Positions 27,644-36,337 of a stretch of DNA of 64,000 nt are shown one piece after another. The stretch's first letter is position 1; every line of letters starts with the position of its first letter. The notes under the pieces were generated by a model. The model was not told the origin of the DNA. It saw only the letters and a list, made by a program, of their open reading frames with translations, and did no database searches. A program made the translations under genes and the position numbers. This stretch comes from Nitrobacteraceae bacterium AZCC 2146 (GTDB lineage: Bacteria > Pseudomonadota > Alphaproteobacteria > Rhizobiales > Xanthobacteraceae): the NCBI GenBank assembly GCA_036924855.1, contig JBAGRP010000001.1, positions 1,984,001 to 2,048,000 on the forward strand, in the 5' to 3' direction.

Positions 27644-28777
27644 TCACCGTTTGCGCCAGACGAACAGGCCCGACATCGCGTAGTTCCAGACCACGCCCAT
27701 CAGCGCCCCCGCGGCGCCCGCCAGCCACCAGATCGGCTCCTGATCGTAGACCGAGAACGCCACGCCGACATTGGCGAGCAGCCCAACGCTACAGACCAGA
27801 TAGAACAGCAACAGGCCGCGCAGGATGCCAAAACCTTTCAGCCGCTGGTCACGGTAGGTCAGGAAATTGTTGAGCAGGAAATTGCTGGTCATCGCCAGCA
27901 GCGCGGCGCAGGCCTGCGCTTCCGCGAACGGCAAGTCGCCCCCTTCAAGCGCAACGAACAGCGCCGCGAAATGCACGAACAGGCCGATCGAACCAACCAG
28001 CGCGAACAGCAGGAAACGCAGCGACACCACGTCGTTGGTCAGCTTCGCCAGCACGAGGCCGAGGAAATCCAGCGCCACCATGGAATCGAGTTTGCTCTCG
28101 CCATGCATGCGCGAGCCAAAGGTATAGGGCACCTCGACCACGCGCAGATCGCCATGCGCGGTCGCAACGACATCGAGCAGGATCTTGAAGCCTTGCGTGG
28201 AGAGTTGCGGCGCCAGTTGTTCGAAGCGATCGCGGCGGATCATGAAGAACCCACTCATCGGATCGGCAATTTTCACACGGAGGACGCGCTGCGCAACGGA
28301 GGTCGCGAACTTGCTGGCGCCGAGCCGCTGCTGGTTGAAGCTGTCGGCGCTGCCGCCTTCGACATAGCGGCTGCCGATCACGAGATCCGCGGCGCCGTTT
28401 TCCAGCAGCCCGAGCATCTTCGCCAGCTGGGTCTCGTCATGCTGCAGGTCGCCGTCGATCACCGCCGCGCAAGGCGCGCTGGAAGCCAGCATACCCTCGA
28501 TGCAGGCGCCGGAGAGGCCACGCCGCCCGATCCGCCGAATGCAGCGAACGCGGGAATCCTGGCGCGCCAGCATGCGCACCACATCCGAGGTTCCGTCGGG
28601 CGAATTGTCGTCGACGAAGATGACTTCCCACGCGATACCCGCAAGCGCGACATCGAGCCGCTGCACCAAGGTGACGACGTTGTCGCACTCGTTGAAGGTG
28701 GGAACAATCACGGACAGCTGCAGCGGAGAACCCGCTTGCGATGGTTGTCCGGGCCCCGGTCTGATGGCTTCATTCAT
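27644..28777 (-). CDS. Polyprenyl-phosphate glycosyltransferase (GT2) fused to GtrA-like flippase domain
   Basis: This 377-residue fusion has a GT2/DPM1-like catalytic domain in residues 1-240: SVIVPTFNECDNVVTLVQRL, FVDDNSPDGTSD and VIDGDLQHDE with its metal-binding acidic residues. Four hydrophobic segments from about 250 to 375 match GtrA (RFLLFALVGSIGLFVHF, NFLLNNFLTYRDQR). It would load a sugar onto polyprenyl phosphate and assist its transfer across the inner membrane for the GT39 enzyme encoded next. The sugar is unknown. Confidence 0.9.
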   Translation of the reverse strand: MNEAIRPGPGQPSQAGSPLQLSVIVPTFNECDNVVTLVQRLDVALAGIAWEVIFVDDNSPDGTSDVVRMLARQDSRVRCIRRIGRRGLSGACIEGMLASSAPCAAVIDGDLQHDETQLAKMLGLLENGAADLVIGSRYVEGGSADSFNQQRLGASKFATSVAQRVLRVKIADPMSGFFMIRRDRFEQLAPQLSTQGFKILLDVVATAHGDLRVVEVPYTFGSRMHGESKLDSMVALDFLGLVLAKLTNDVVSLRFLLFALVGSIGLFVHFAALFVALEGGDLPFAEAQACAALLAMTSNFLLNNFLTYRDQRLKGFGILRGLLLFYLVCSVGLLANVGVAFSVYDQEPIWWLAGAAGALMGVVWNYAMSGLFVWRKR

Positions 28778-29174
28778 GGGGCCAGCATATATCTGCCGCG
28801 CCGGACCATGCCAAGGCGCGCCCCGAAGAAGGGTTCAAATCAGCCGAAATGCGGGAAAAGTAGCCCCAAAATGCCAACGACCCCGAACAACATGGTGCGC
28901 GTACATCCGGCGCATCCGAGCTATTCCAGGGTCGTCCCAGCGCCGGAGCTTTTAAGCATCGACGTCGCCGTTACAAGCAAGATAGGGACTTCAGGGCCAT
29001 TCCGCAAGGGGAACTTCAAATAAGCTTCAACCCAGCCTGGTTCGGCAATGGCACCGCTGAACTGCACCTGCCTTCCCGCGCCCGGCTGGATTTGCCACGA
29101 TGGACGACGGTACGGGAAGCCTGCCGGTAGGGATCGTGCCATGATCTGCGGGTGCCCGCTGAACTGGAGATTCG
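28778..29174. other. Gene-free stretch, possible gene remnant on the minus strand
   Basis: No gene is firmly supported. A minus-strand frame about 28921-29181 reads VQFSGAIAEPGWVEAYLKF and NGPEVPILLVTATS. That looks more protein-like than a random shadow, but I cannot assign it and it lacks a convincing start. It may be the tail of a decayed gene. Confidence 0.25.
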
Positions 29175-30492
29175 ATGACAAACATCCTCAAGCCGTTCTT
29201 TTTCACCGCTTCGTTGATACTGGTTGGCGCGCTCGGCGCAGGTGCCGCCGGCGCCGAAGCGACACATGTCGAAGCCGCGACAGCGACGGTGCTTGCGGAT
29301 GGCAAGGTCATCAAGGCGCTCGACGCGATCAAGGCCGACTATGCACGCGCGCTTGCAGAGCAAAAGCGCATCACCGAAATTCCCGCGCCTCCCTACAAGG
29401 AACAGGCGCGGGGCGCGTATCTGCTCAAGCGCTTTCAGGAACTCGGCCTGAAGGACGCCTCGATCGATAGCGAAGGCAATGTGATCGCCCTGCGCAAGGG
29501 CAGCGCCGGCACGCCAAAGCTTGTGATTTCCGCGCATCAGGACACCGGTTTTTCCGGAGGGCACCGACGTCACCGTGAAGGAAAAGGACGGCATGTTTCT
29601 CGCCCCGGGCATCGGTGACGATTCGCGGGGGCTCGCGGCGCTGCTGTCGCTGGTGCAGGCGCTCAACGACCAGCAAATCTCCACGGTCGGCGACATCATG
29701 TTTGTTGCCACCGTCGGCGAGGAAGAACTGGGCAATCTGCGCGGCGTCAAGGCGCTGTTTCGGGACCACAAGGATATCGATGGCTTCATCTCGATCGACG
29801 GCCTCGGCATCACCCGCGTGGTCAATCAGGGCACCGGCAGCCATCGCTACGAGATGATCTTCAAAGGCCCCGGCGGCCACAGCTTCCAGGAATTCGGATT
29901 GCCAAGCGCAACCCACGCGCTGGGGCGCGCGGTCGCCAAGATTTCCGAATTGCAGACACCCGCGGATCCGAAAACCACGTTCACGGTCGGAACGGTCAGC
30001 GGCGGCACGTCGGTCAACGCAATCGCCGCGGAGGCCCGCATGGCGGTCGACATGCGCTCGAATTCCACCGAGGAACTGTTGAAGCTCGAGGCGCGTCTGC
30101 TCGATCTCGTCAGGCAAGCCGCGTCCGAGGAGAACCAGCGCTGGCACTCGGACAAGATCACCGTGGAGATCAAGCTGATCGGCGATCGTCCCGCAGGGCT
30201 CGTCGCCGAGGACTCGCCCATCGTGCAGGCAACCCAGCGCGCGGTGACCGTCCTCACGCGCGCGCCCCGCGTCACCTTTGCCGGTTCGAGCACTGATTCC
30301 AATCTCGCGATGTCGCTCGGCATCCCGGCGGTGACAATCGGCGGCGGCGGCGAAGGTGGCAACTGGCACTCGCGCAATGAATGGTACCGGCCGGTCAACG
30401 CCTATTTCGGGCCGCAGAATGCCTTGCTGACAATGCTCGTGCTGTCCGGCCTTGACGGCGTGACGAAGCCAATGCTGCCTGCTCGACACTAG
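29175..30492 (+). pseudogene. M20/M25/M40 family metallopeptidase, frameshifted
   Basis: The secreted zinc peptidase has a signal peptide (FFFTASLILVGALGAGAAGA). The first frame runs to H121 and D123 (ISAHQDT), where the expected HxD metal site is. A one-base excess near 29547-29548 (accggtttttcc where accgtttttcc would read on as DTVFPEG) then breaks the frame. The second frame continues with GDDSRGLAALLSL (bridging Asp), VATVGEEELGN (catalytic Glu pair) and [13 protein letters not shown] to a normal C-terminus. All catalytic residues are preserved across the two frames. It is either a very recent pseudogene or a sequencing error. Confidence 0.85.
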
Positions 30493-30500
30493 CACTGAAG

Positions 30501-32180
30501 CTAAGCAACAGCGGAAGATCCTTCAGAGGCGGCAAGAACGCCCTCGCCGGTCTGCGTGCCCGCTTCAGGCGCGAGGGAGCCGGCATCATCCGTCTCCGCC
30601 AACTCGGTGCGATTGCGGCCGAGATGCTTGGCCTTGTAGAGCGCCTTGTCGGCAGCGGCGACGAGGTCGCGATGCTTTGCCTCAGCACTGGGCACCAGAC
30701 ACGCGACGCCGATACTCAATTGCGCGTGGCCGCGCTGGATCTCGTCCGCGCTGCAGCGGGCGATCAGATCCTGGCGAATCCGTTCGGCAAGCGCTGCCGC
30801 ATCTCCGAGAGATGTATCCGGCAGCAGAACGGCGAATTCGTCGCCGCCATAGCGCGCACCCAGGTCCGACGAACGCTTCACATGCGCCGCGATCGACGCG
30901 GCAATGGCCTGCAGCAGCAGGTCGCCTGCCTGATGGCCATGGCTGTCGTTGTAGAGTTTGAACCTGTCGGCGTCGATCATCAGCAGTGCGACAGGGGCGC
31001 GGCTGCGCATCGCGCGACGCCATTCATAGGCCAGCGTCCGGCTGAAATGCCGCCGGTTGGCGAGACCGGTGAGCCCGTCAATCGTGGCCAGAACGGTGAG
31101 CTTCCTTTCCGCGGCGTTCCGGCGCGTCAGTTCGCGATTCAGGGACACCGCCAGCACAACCGTCACTGCGCAAAGCACCACCATGAGTGCGCCGATGGCG
31201 AGCGCCTGGCGCCACCACGGCGCGAAGATGTCGTCGAGCGACTGACCGACCACGACGATCAGTGGCAGGTTATCGACCTGGGTATACACGAACAACCGCT
31301 TGATCCCGTCCGACACCGCCCGGGATTCATAGTGGCCGCTGCTGGCGCGCGGAAAGTGAACGAACAATTCGGCCCGCTTCATACTGCTGCCGACAAAACC
31401 CTCGCGATAGGGCCAGCGCATCAGCACAATGCCGTCGGCGCGGGCCAGCGTCACTGTACCGTTGGGGCCGAGGGAAATATCCTTGAACCCCGACTGAAAA
31501 TAGTCCTGCAGCATGGCGCCAAGCACGACGCCGGCAAAGGAGCCATCCGGATGCGACAGTCGCCGGCTGAACGCCACCAGCATGCGGCCGCTGAGACGGG
31601 ACGTGAACGGACGACTGATGAACAGACCCACGGAGTCACTGTCCCTGTGGATCTGAAAATAGTCGCGGTCGGACATGTTCTGGTGCGATGGGTTGCTGCT
31701 TCTGGAATCGAGCGTGATCTGACCCGCTTCATCGACGATGAGGATCGATGTCAGATAGCGAGCGGTCGAGGAATGATCGAACAGCACCTGCTGGCGCATT
31801 TCCGGACTGAGGCGGTCGAGACCCGGCAGCTTCAGATTGTTCACCACCGCTTCGAGCGACAGGTTCAGGGTTTCCACGTTGCGGGCGATGTCGGACCTGA
31901 GCGAGTTGGCGAGGCTGGTGGCAACCTCGGCAGCACGCGTCTCCGTGGCACGGCGCCCTTCCAGCAGGATCCATCCGCACACCGCGGAAAAGCAGAGCGC
32001 CAGCAAAAGAAACGGAACAGTGAGTCGGTGGTGCGACTGTGTCCACGCCAGACTAGACGCGTCGCGCGCTTCGGCGTCACCACGCGACCGAAGCATCTTT
32101 CTCACCCGCCTTATCGCTTCCACCATCGCCAAGACATCCACCCTGCGGCTTGTCTTTCTGCTTCTTATTAGTGCTCCCAT
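30501..32180 (-). CDS. Membrane diguanylate cyclase with periplasmic sensor domain
   Basis: The 559-residue protein has a membrane segment near residues 53-75 (VPFLLLALCFSAVCGWILLE) and a periplasmic dCache-like sensor of about 250 residues. A second membrane segment (ALAIGALMVVLCAVTVVLAV) leads to a C-terminal GGDEF domain. The active site is intact (ARYGGDEFAVLLP), and an inhibitory RxxD site lies exactly five residues upstream (RSSDLGARY). It should make cyclic-di-GMP and be subject to product inhibition. The start may be at 32180, or at downstream ATGs 32126 or 32096. It converges on the M20 gene. Confidence 0.92.
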   Translation of the reverse strand: MGALIRSRKTSRRVDVLAMVEAIRRVRKMLRSRGDAEARDASSLAWTQSHHRLTVPFLLLALCFSAVCGWILLEGRRATETRAAEVATSLANSLRSDIARNVETLNLSLEAVVNNLKLPGLDRLSPEMRQQVLFDHSSTARYLTSILIVDEAGQITLDSRSSNPSHQNMSDRDYFQIHRDSDSVGLFISRPFTSRLSGRMLVAFSRRLSHPDGSFAGVVLGAMLQDYFQSGFKDISLGPNGTVTLARADGIVLMRWPYREGFVGSSMKRAELFVHFPRASSGHYESRAVSDGIKRLFVYTQVDNLPLIVVVGQSLDDIFAPWWRQALAIGALMVVLCAVTVVLAVSLNRELTRRNAAERKLTVLATIDGLTGLANRRHFSRTLAYEWRRAMRSRAPVALLMIDADRFKLYNDSHGHQAGDLLLQAIAASIAAHVKRSSDLGARYGGDEFAVLLPDTSLGDAAALAERIRQDLIARCSADEIQRGHAQLSIGVACLVPSAEAKHRDLVAAADKALYKAKHLGRNRTELAETDDAGSLAPEAGTQTGEGVLAASEGSSAVA

Positions 32181-32345
32181 GGAAAGTGCCGGGAGTTAAA
32201 ATCAACGGAACTTTGTTGCATGTGGTTCACAAATCATGAGCAGAACGGATAAAACGCCTCGCTGGGTCGGCTTGTAGCGGCACCCGGGTAGCTCTAGTCT
32301 TCGACATCCCCAATAATCTCTGCAAAATGCGAAAGAGAACAGCGC

Positions 32346-33170
32346 GTGACCAAGGGTTTGCATCGCACATCAGAAAAGTCGGGCAATATCTACGTTGGCA
32401 TCGGCGGATGGACCTTTGCGCCTTGGCGCGGGGTATTTTACCCCGAGAAACTCACGCAGGCGAAGGAACTCAGCTATGCGGCGTCCAAGCTGACCTCGAT
32501 CGAGATCAATGGTACCTTCTACGGCTCGCAGAAGCCGGAGAGCTTTCGCAAATGGGCGCGCGAAGTGCCCGATCGTTTTGTGTTCTCGCTGAAGGGCCCG
32601 CGCTTCGCCACCAACCGCCGCGTGCTCGCTGAAGCCGGCGACTCCGTGAAACGCTTCTACGATTCCGGCGTGCTTGAACTCGGCGACAAGCTCGGCCCGG
32701 TGCTGTGGCAATTCGCGCCGACCAAGAAATTCGACGGCGCCGACTTCGGTCAATTTCTCGAACTGCTGCCGCGCGAACTGGACGGGCGCCAACTGCGTCA
32801 TGTCGTCGAGGTGCGCCACGACAGTTTTTGCGTGCCGGAGTTCGTTGCCTTGCTGCGGCAGTTCAAGACCCCCGTGGTGTTCTCCGAACATGCCACCTAC
32901 CCCGCGATCTCCGATATCACCGGCGATTTCGTCTACGCGCGGCTGCAGAAGGGCGAGGACAGCATCAAGACCGCCTACCCGCCGAAGGCGCTGGATGCCT
33001 GGGTGAAGCGACTGCAGACCTGGGCCGGCGGTGGCGAACCATCGGACTTGCCGCGCGTCGACGATGCCAAAGCCAAGAAGCAACCGCGCGACGTGTTTGC
33101 CTATGTGATCCACGAAGCCAAGGTGCGCGCGCCCGCAGGCGCGATGGCGCTGATCGAGCGGCTGAACTGA
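32346..33170 (+). CDS. DUF72 domain protein
   Basis: The 274-residue TIM-barrel-like protein has VGIGGWTFAPWRGVFYPE, SIEINGTFYGSQKPESF and FSLKGPRFATNRR, then LGPVLWQFAPTKKFD, the conserved DUF72 blocks. The function is not established. The start is a GTG at 32346. An inverted repeat follows just after its stop, ahead of the convergent solute-binding-protein gene. Confidence 0.9.
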   Translation: MTKGLHRTSEKSGNIYVGIGGWTFAPWRGVFYPEKLTQAKELSYAASKLTSIEINGTFYGSQKPESFRKWAREVPDRFVFSLKGPRFATNRRVLAEAGDSVKRFYDSGVLELGDKLGPVLWQFAPTKKFDGADFGQFLELLPRELDGRQLRHVVEVRHDSFCVPEFVALLRQFKTPVVFSEHATYPAISDITGDFVYARLQKGEDSIKTAYPPKALDAWVKRLQTWAGGGEPSDLPRVDDAKAKKQPRDVFAYVIHEAKVRAPAGAMALIERLN

Positions 33171-33198
33171 TATCAGCGCTGGAAAATAAGCGCTGATA
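33171..33198. repeat. Inverted repeat between convergent genes
   Basis: tatcagcgct, loop ggaaaata, agcgctgata: a perfect ten-base-pair stem directly after the DUF72 stop. There is no T run, so termination is possible but unproven. Confidence 0.55.
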
Positions 33199-33206
33199 CC
33201 CACTCC

Positions 33207-34190
33207 TCAATCCAGTTTGATGCCGGCCTCGCGGATCAGCCTTGTCCAGCTGTCATGTTCAGACACGACGAATGCATCGAGTTTGTCGTCCGCCATGTCC
33301 CATACTTCGCCGCCGCTCTTCTCGAAGCGTTCCTTGAGGTCGGGTAGCGAAGCGCGAATATCACGGCGTAATTTGGCAATGGTTTCCGGCGGGGTTTTCG
33401 CCGGCGCGAAGATTCCAAGCCAGGAATCGACATCGAGACCGGGCACGCCAGCCTCCGACATGGTCGGGACATCCGGCGCAAGCGAACTGCGTTTGGACGA
33501 CAGCACAGCGATCCCCTTGGCCTGCCCCGCTTGCACGTATGGCAAGCCGGCGGCCATCGAGTCGAAGAACAGATCGATACGACCTGCAAGCAGATCCGTG
33601 AAAGCCGCCGGCGAACCCTTGTACGGCACTTCCTGCAGCTTCACGCCGGCGGCCCTCATAAATGCCGCGGCCACCAGTTGCTGACCGGTTCCGACGCCGG
33701 CGGTCGCCACTGTGATCGAGCCCGGGTTGGCTTTCGCAGCCGCGACGATGTCCTGCAGCTTCGCGTGCGGGATATCCTTGCGACCGACCATCACGTAACC
33801 AAACTTGTAGACCAGTGCGACCGGCACGAAATCCTTGAGCGGGTCGTAACTGAGCTTCGAATACAGCGCCGAGTTGAAAGCCATGTTGGAGAGCCCGCCG
33901 ACCAGCAACGTGTAGCCATCGGGCTCACTCTGCGCAGCCGCCTGCGTCCCTATGACGGTGCCGGCGCCAGGCTTGTTCTCGACAAAGAAAGCTTGTCCCA
34001 TCCGCTTGGACAGCACGTCGGCGAGATGCCGGCCGACGAGATCGTAGCTGCCGCCGGGACCGATCGGGACGATGATCTTGACGGGATGGTCAGGATAGGC
34101 GGTTTGAGCCTGTGTCGTCGCCACGCCTGCAACCGGTGACGCAAGCGCAGCAACAATCCATGCCAGCGCACGGAAAAATCCGGTCATCAT
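33207..34190 (-). CDS. Bug/TctC-family tripartite tricarboxylate transporter substrate-binding protein
   Basis: The roughly 327-residue periplasmic protein has a signal peptide (FFRALAWIVAALASPVAGVA). The family hallmark YPDHPVKIIVPIGPGGSYD is followed by RHLADVLSKRMGQAFFVENK and GAGTVIGTQAAAQSEPDGYT. Such proteins bind carboxylates or aromatic acids for tripartite transporters; no tctA/tctB membrane genes are in the window, so it is an orphan. A run of six G lies just before tandem ATGs at 34190 and 34187. Spacing favours the second, but both are possible. Confidence 0.92.
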   Translation of the reverse strand: MMTGFFRALAWIVAALASPVAGVATTQAQTAYPDHPVKIIVPIGPGGSYDLVGRHLADVLSKRMGQAFFVENKPGAGTVIGTQAAAQSEPDGYTLLVGGLSNMAFNSALYSKLSYDPLKDFVPVALVYKFGYVMVGRKDIPHAKLQDIVAAAKANPGSITVATAGVGTGQQLVAAAFMRAAGVKLQEVPYKGSPAAFTDLLAGRIDLFFDSMAAGLPYVQAGQAKGIAVLSSKRSSLAPDVPTMSEAGVPGLDVDSWLGIFAPAKTPPETIAKLRRDIRASLPDLKERFEKSGGEVWDMADDKLDAFVVSEHDSWTRLIREAGIKLD

Positions 34191-34391
34191 ATCCCCCCAT
34201 GGTGAGAAGCCCTTACAACTGGGCCTTTTTTCTGTGCTGACTATGCGGCATAGCGCAAATGGAGGCAACGCGCGCATCGGACTTCCATGTCGCAGGTTGC
34301 CCAGACTTCCCGACGTCCCGTCACCGGTGTGGAAACGATTCCCGGAGTGACGTAGCCTCGCGAATGATTGAACAAGCGACTGGACGCCGAG

Positions 34392-34856
34392 ATGGCTCGC
34401 CATACCAAACGCCTCTTCACCGTCGGCTATGAGCAGACCCCTGCCAAGGCGGTGCTCGACGAACTGCAGCAGGCCGGCGTCAAATTGCTGGTGGATGTGC
34501 GCGCGGTCGCCGCCTCGCGCCGGCCCGGCTTTTCCAAGAAACAGCTCGCGGCCGGCCTCGACGAGCGCGGCATCGGCTATGTCCATCTGCGCGGCCTGGG
34601 TACCCCGAAGGACGGCCGCGACGCCGCGCGCGGCGGCAAATACGACCAGCTACGGAAAATCTACCAGGCGCATCTGAAGACGCCGCAGGCCAAGGAAGAG
34701 CTCGACGAGCTTGCCGCGCTGGTGAAGAAAGCCGGGCCGGTCTGCATCCTCTGCTACGAGCGCGATCACCAGCACTGCCACCGACAGTGGATCGCCGAGA
34801 TCATCGAGGACCGCGAAGGCATCACGATCGAGAACCTGCTGCCGTCACAGCTCTGA
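34392..34856 (+). CDS. DUF488 family protein
   Basis: The 154-residue protein shows FTVGYEQTPAKAVLDELQQA, LLVDVRAVAASRRPGFSK, YVHLRGLGTPKDGR and the C-terminal CILCYERDHQHCHRQWIAE. This set, with Cys and His residues, defines DUF488. The role is unknown, though it may bind nucleic acid or metal. The ATG at 34392 fits the family N-terminus; a TTG 24 bases upstream is open. Confidence 0.88.
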   Translation: MARHTKRLFTVGYEQTPAKAVLDELQQAGVKLLVDVRAVAASRRPGFSKKQLAAGLDERGIGYVHLRGLGTPKDGRDAARGGKYDQLRKIYQAHLKTPQAKEELDELAALVKKAGPVCILCYERDHQHCHRQWIAEIIEDREGITIENLLPSQL

Positions 34857-34965
34857 AAATCTTTTCACGCGTTCCCAGATCGTTCTCACCACCACGCTGG
34901 ACGCGCAATTACCCACAGCTTTAATCTACCTTAAGTTGCATTTTCGTTGCGTGGGGCTTGGGCCT

Positions 34966-35817
34966 ATGCGTTGGGGGTTGACGTTGCGTGCCTTGTGCAT
35001 CGCCGCGGCCGTGACGGCTTGCGGTATCAACCACGCGCTGACTCAGGAGGCGGACGACGACCAGGACGAGGAAACATCGACCGTTGAGAAGAAAGCGTCC
35101 GGTTGGTCCGTGCTTTTTGATCCAGTGATATCGAGGAAGCCGGCGTTCGACTTCCTGACCGGCGGCATGCCCGACCGCTTGCTGTACTTCACCGGCCTCG
35201 ACATCTGGCGCTGCGGCTTTGGCGCCTATGCCGGGATGCAGTGGGCGCCGAAGGGAATCAACAAGGACGGCTTCATCCTGCGCCTTTTCACGTCCGAGGG
35301 CCTCGAACGCTACACCACATTCAAACGCCGCTACGAGACCCAGATCTTCCGCGGCTCCCTCATGCCGGGCATCCGATTCAAACGCGGCAACTTCGAAATG
35401 CAGGTGCTCGGCGGCGTCGATGTCGAAGCCGACTATCTTCTGATCAACCGGCGGCTCGCAGCCACGCGCAGCAGGATCGGTGCACGATTCACCACCGACG
35501 TGTGGTGGGAGCCGACGCGATCGCTGATGCTGCAGTATTCGCTCTCCGGCACCATGATCGACAACGGGATCAACAGCCGCATCGCCGCCGGATGGCGGCT
35601 GTTCGACCGGTTCTGGATCGGCCCCGAGGCTTCGCTATCAAGCGATTATTTCGGCCGGCAATACCGGGTCGGCGCCCATCTCACCGGACTGCGCACCGGT
35701 GATTATGAATGGTCGGTGGCGGCCGGCTATGTGCAGGACAGTTTCCAGCGCGACGGCATCTATGGCCGGCTCGGCATCATGGTGCGGCCGCCGCGCGAGC
35801 CGTTCTTCGAGAATTGA
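34966..35817 (+). CDS. bcsS: BcsS-like cellulose biosynthesis-associated protein
   Basis: The 283-residue protein has a signal peptide (RALCIAAAVTACGINHALTQ) and a mature beta-rich part. Blocks such as FGAYAGMQWAPKGINKDGFI, FRGSLMPGIRFKRGNFEMQV, TTDVWWEPTRSLMLQYSLS and YRVGAHLTGLRTGDYEW match the BcsS family of alphaproteobacterial cellulose clusters. No bcsA, bcsB or bcsZ gene is in the window. A predicted envelope or outer-membrane location follows from the many amphipathic strands. The ATG at 34966 is preferred to the TTG at 34936. Confidence 0.8.
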   Translation: MRWGLTLRALCIAAAVTACGINHALTQEADDDQDEETSTVEKKASGWSVLFDPVISRKPAFDFLTGGMPDRLLYFTGLDIWRCGFGAYAGMQWAPKGINKDGFILRLFTSEGLERYTTFKRRYETQIFRGSLMPGIRFKRGNFEMQVLGGVDVEADYLLINRRLAATRSRIGARFTTDVWWEPTRSLMLQYSLSGTMIDNGINSRIAAGWRLFDRFWIGPEASLSSDYFGRQYRVGAHLTGLRTGDYEWSVAAGYVQDSFQRDGIYGRLGIMVRPPREPFFEN

Positions 35818-35853
35818 CGCGGCGTATTCACGCCGGTTGGGACGGGTGACGGA

Positions 35854-36237
35854 TCAGCCCTTGGCGTCACAGGCCCAGGCGCGGATCACACATTCCTTGC
35901 CGCCGAAGTCATAGCATTTCTTCGTCGCCGCGTTCAGTGAGCTGGAAATCCGCGGCGCCACCGCATAGCCATGGGCTCCGCAGGGATTTTTCATATCGAC
36001 GGCGAATGCCGCGCAGGCGCGATTCATGGTCACCGTGGTGCAGTCGCCCTTGCACTGCTTGCGGGCGGCGGCGAGCGCCGCTTCCTGGGCGGGATAGTCG
36101 AAGGCCTGGCCATAGGCGCCACATTTGCCCACGGCCAGCGCGCCGGCGGCCAGCGCGGGCGCAGCGAATTGCGGGGCCAGTGCCAGTAACAAAGCAGCAA
36201 CAAACAACGCGCGACGGCGCGCAGCAATAAAAGTCAA
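35854..36237 (-). CDS. DUF4189 domain secreted protein
   Basis: The protein has 127 residues. A signal peptide (ALFVAALLLALAPQFAAPAL) precedes a mature domain of about 95 residues with eight cysteines (GKCGAY, KQCKGDC, RACAAF, NPCGAHG, KKCYDF, KECVI, AWACDAKG). This is characteristic of DUF4189, presumably disulfide-bonded in the periplasm. The function is unknown. Confidence 0.85.
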   Translation of the reverse strand: MTFIAARRRALFVAALLLALAPQFAAPALAAGALAVGKCGAYGQAFDYPAQEAALAAARKQCKGDCTTVTMNRACAAFAVDMKNPCGAHGYAVAPRISSSLNAATKKCYDFGGKECVIRAWACDAKG

Positions 36238-36337
36238 ATTCCCCTCCCCCGAGGTTCAATCTCGGGAGAAGCTACACACAGGGCGTTTCAACTTGGTGAA
36301 CAAGTTCCAAAGGGCCGACGTGCCGACGACGCCGTGC

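Noticed and set aside
27602..29023. 473-codon plus-strand frame opposite the GT2-GtrA gene
   Set aside because: The minus strand has intact glycosyltransferase and GtrA motifs; the plus frame has none.
29175..30492. Programmed frameshift in the M20 peptidase gene
   Set aside because: No slippery heptamer with a downstream pseudoknot is evident, and the change is a simple extra base; decay or sequencing error is simpler.
33171..33198. Confident Rho-independent terminator after DUF72
   Set aside because: The stem is perfect but no T run follows on either strand, so it is listed only as an inverted repeat.
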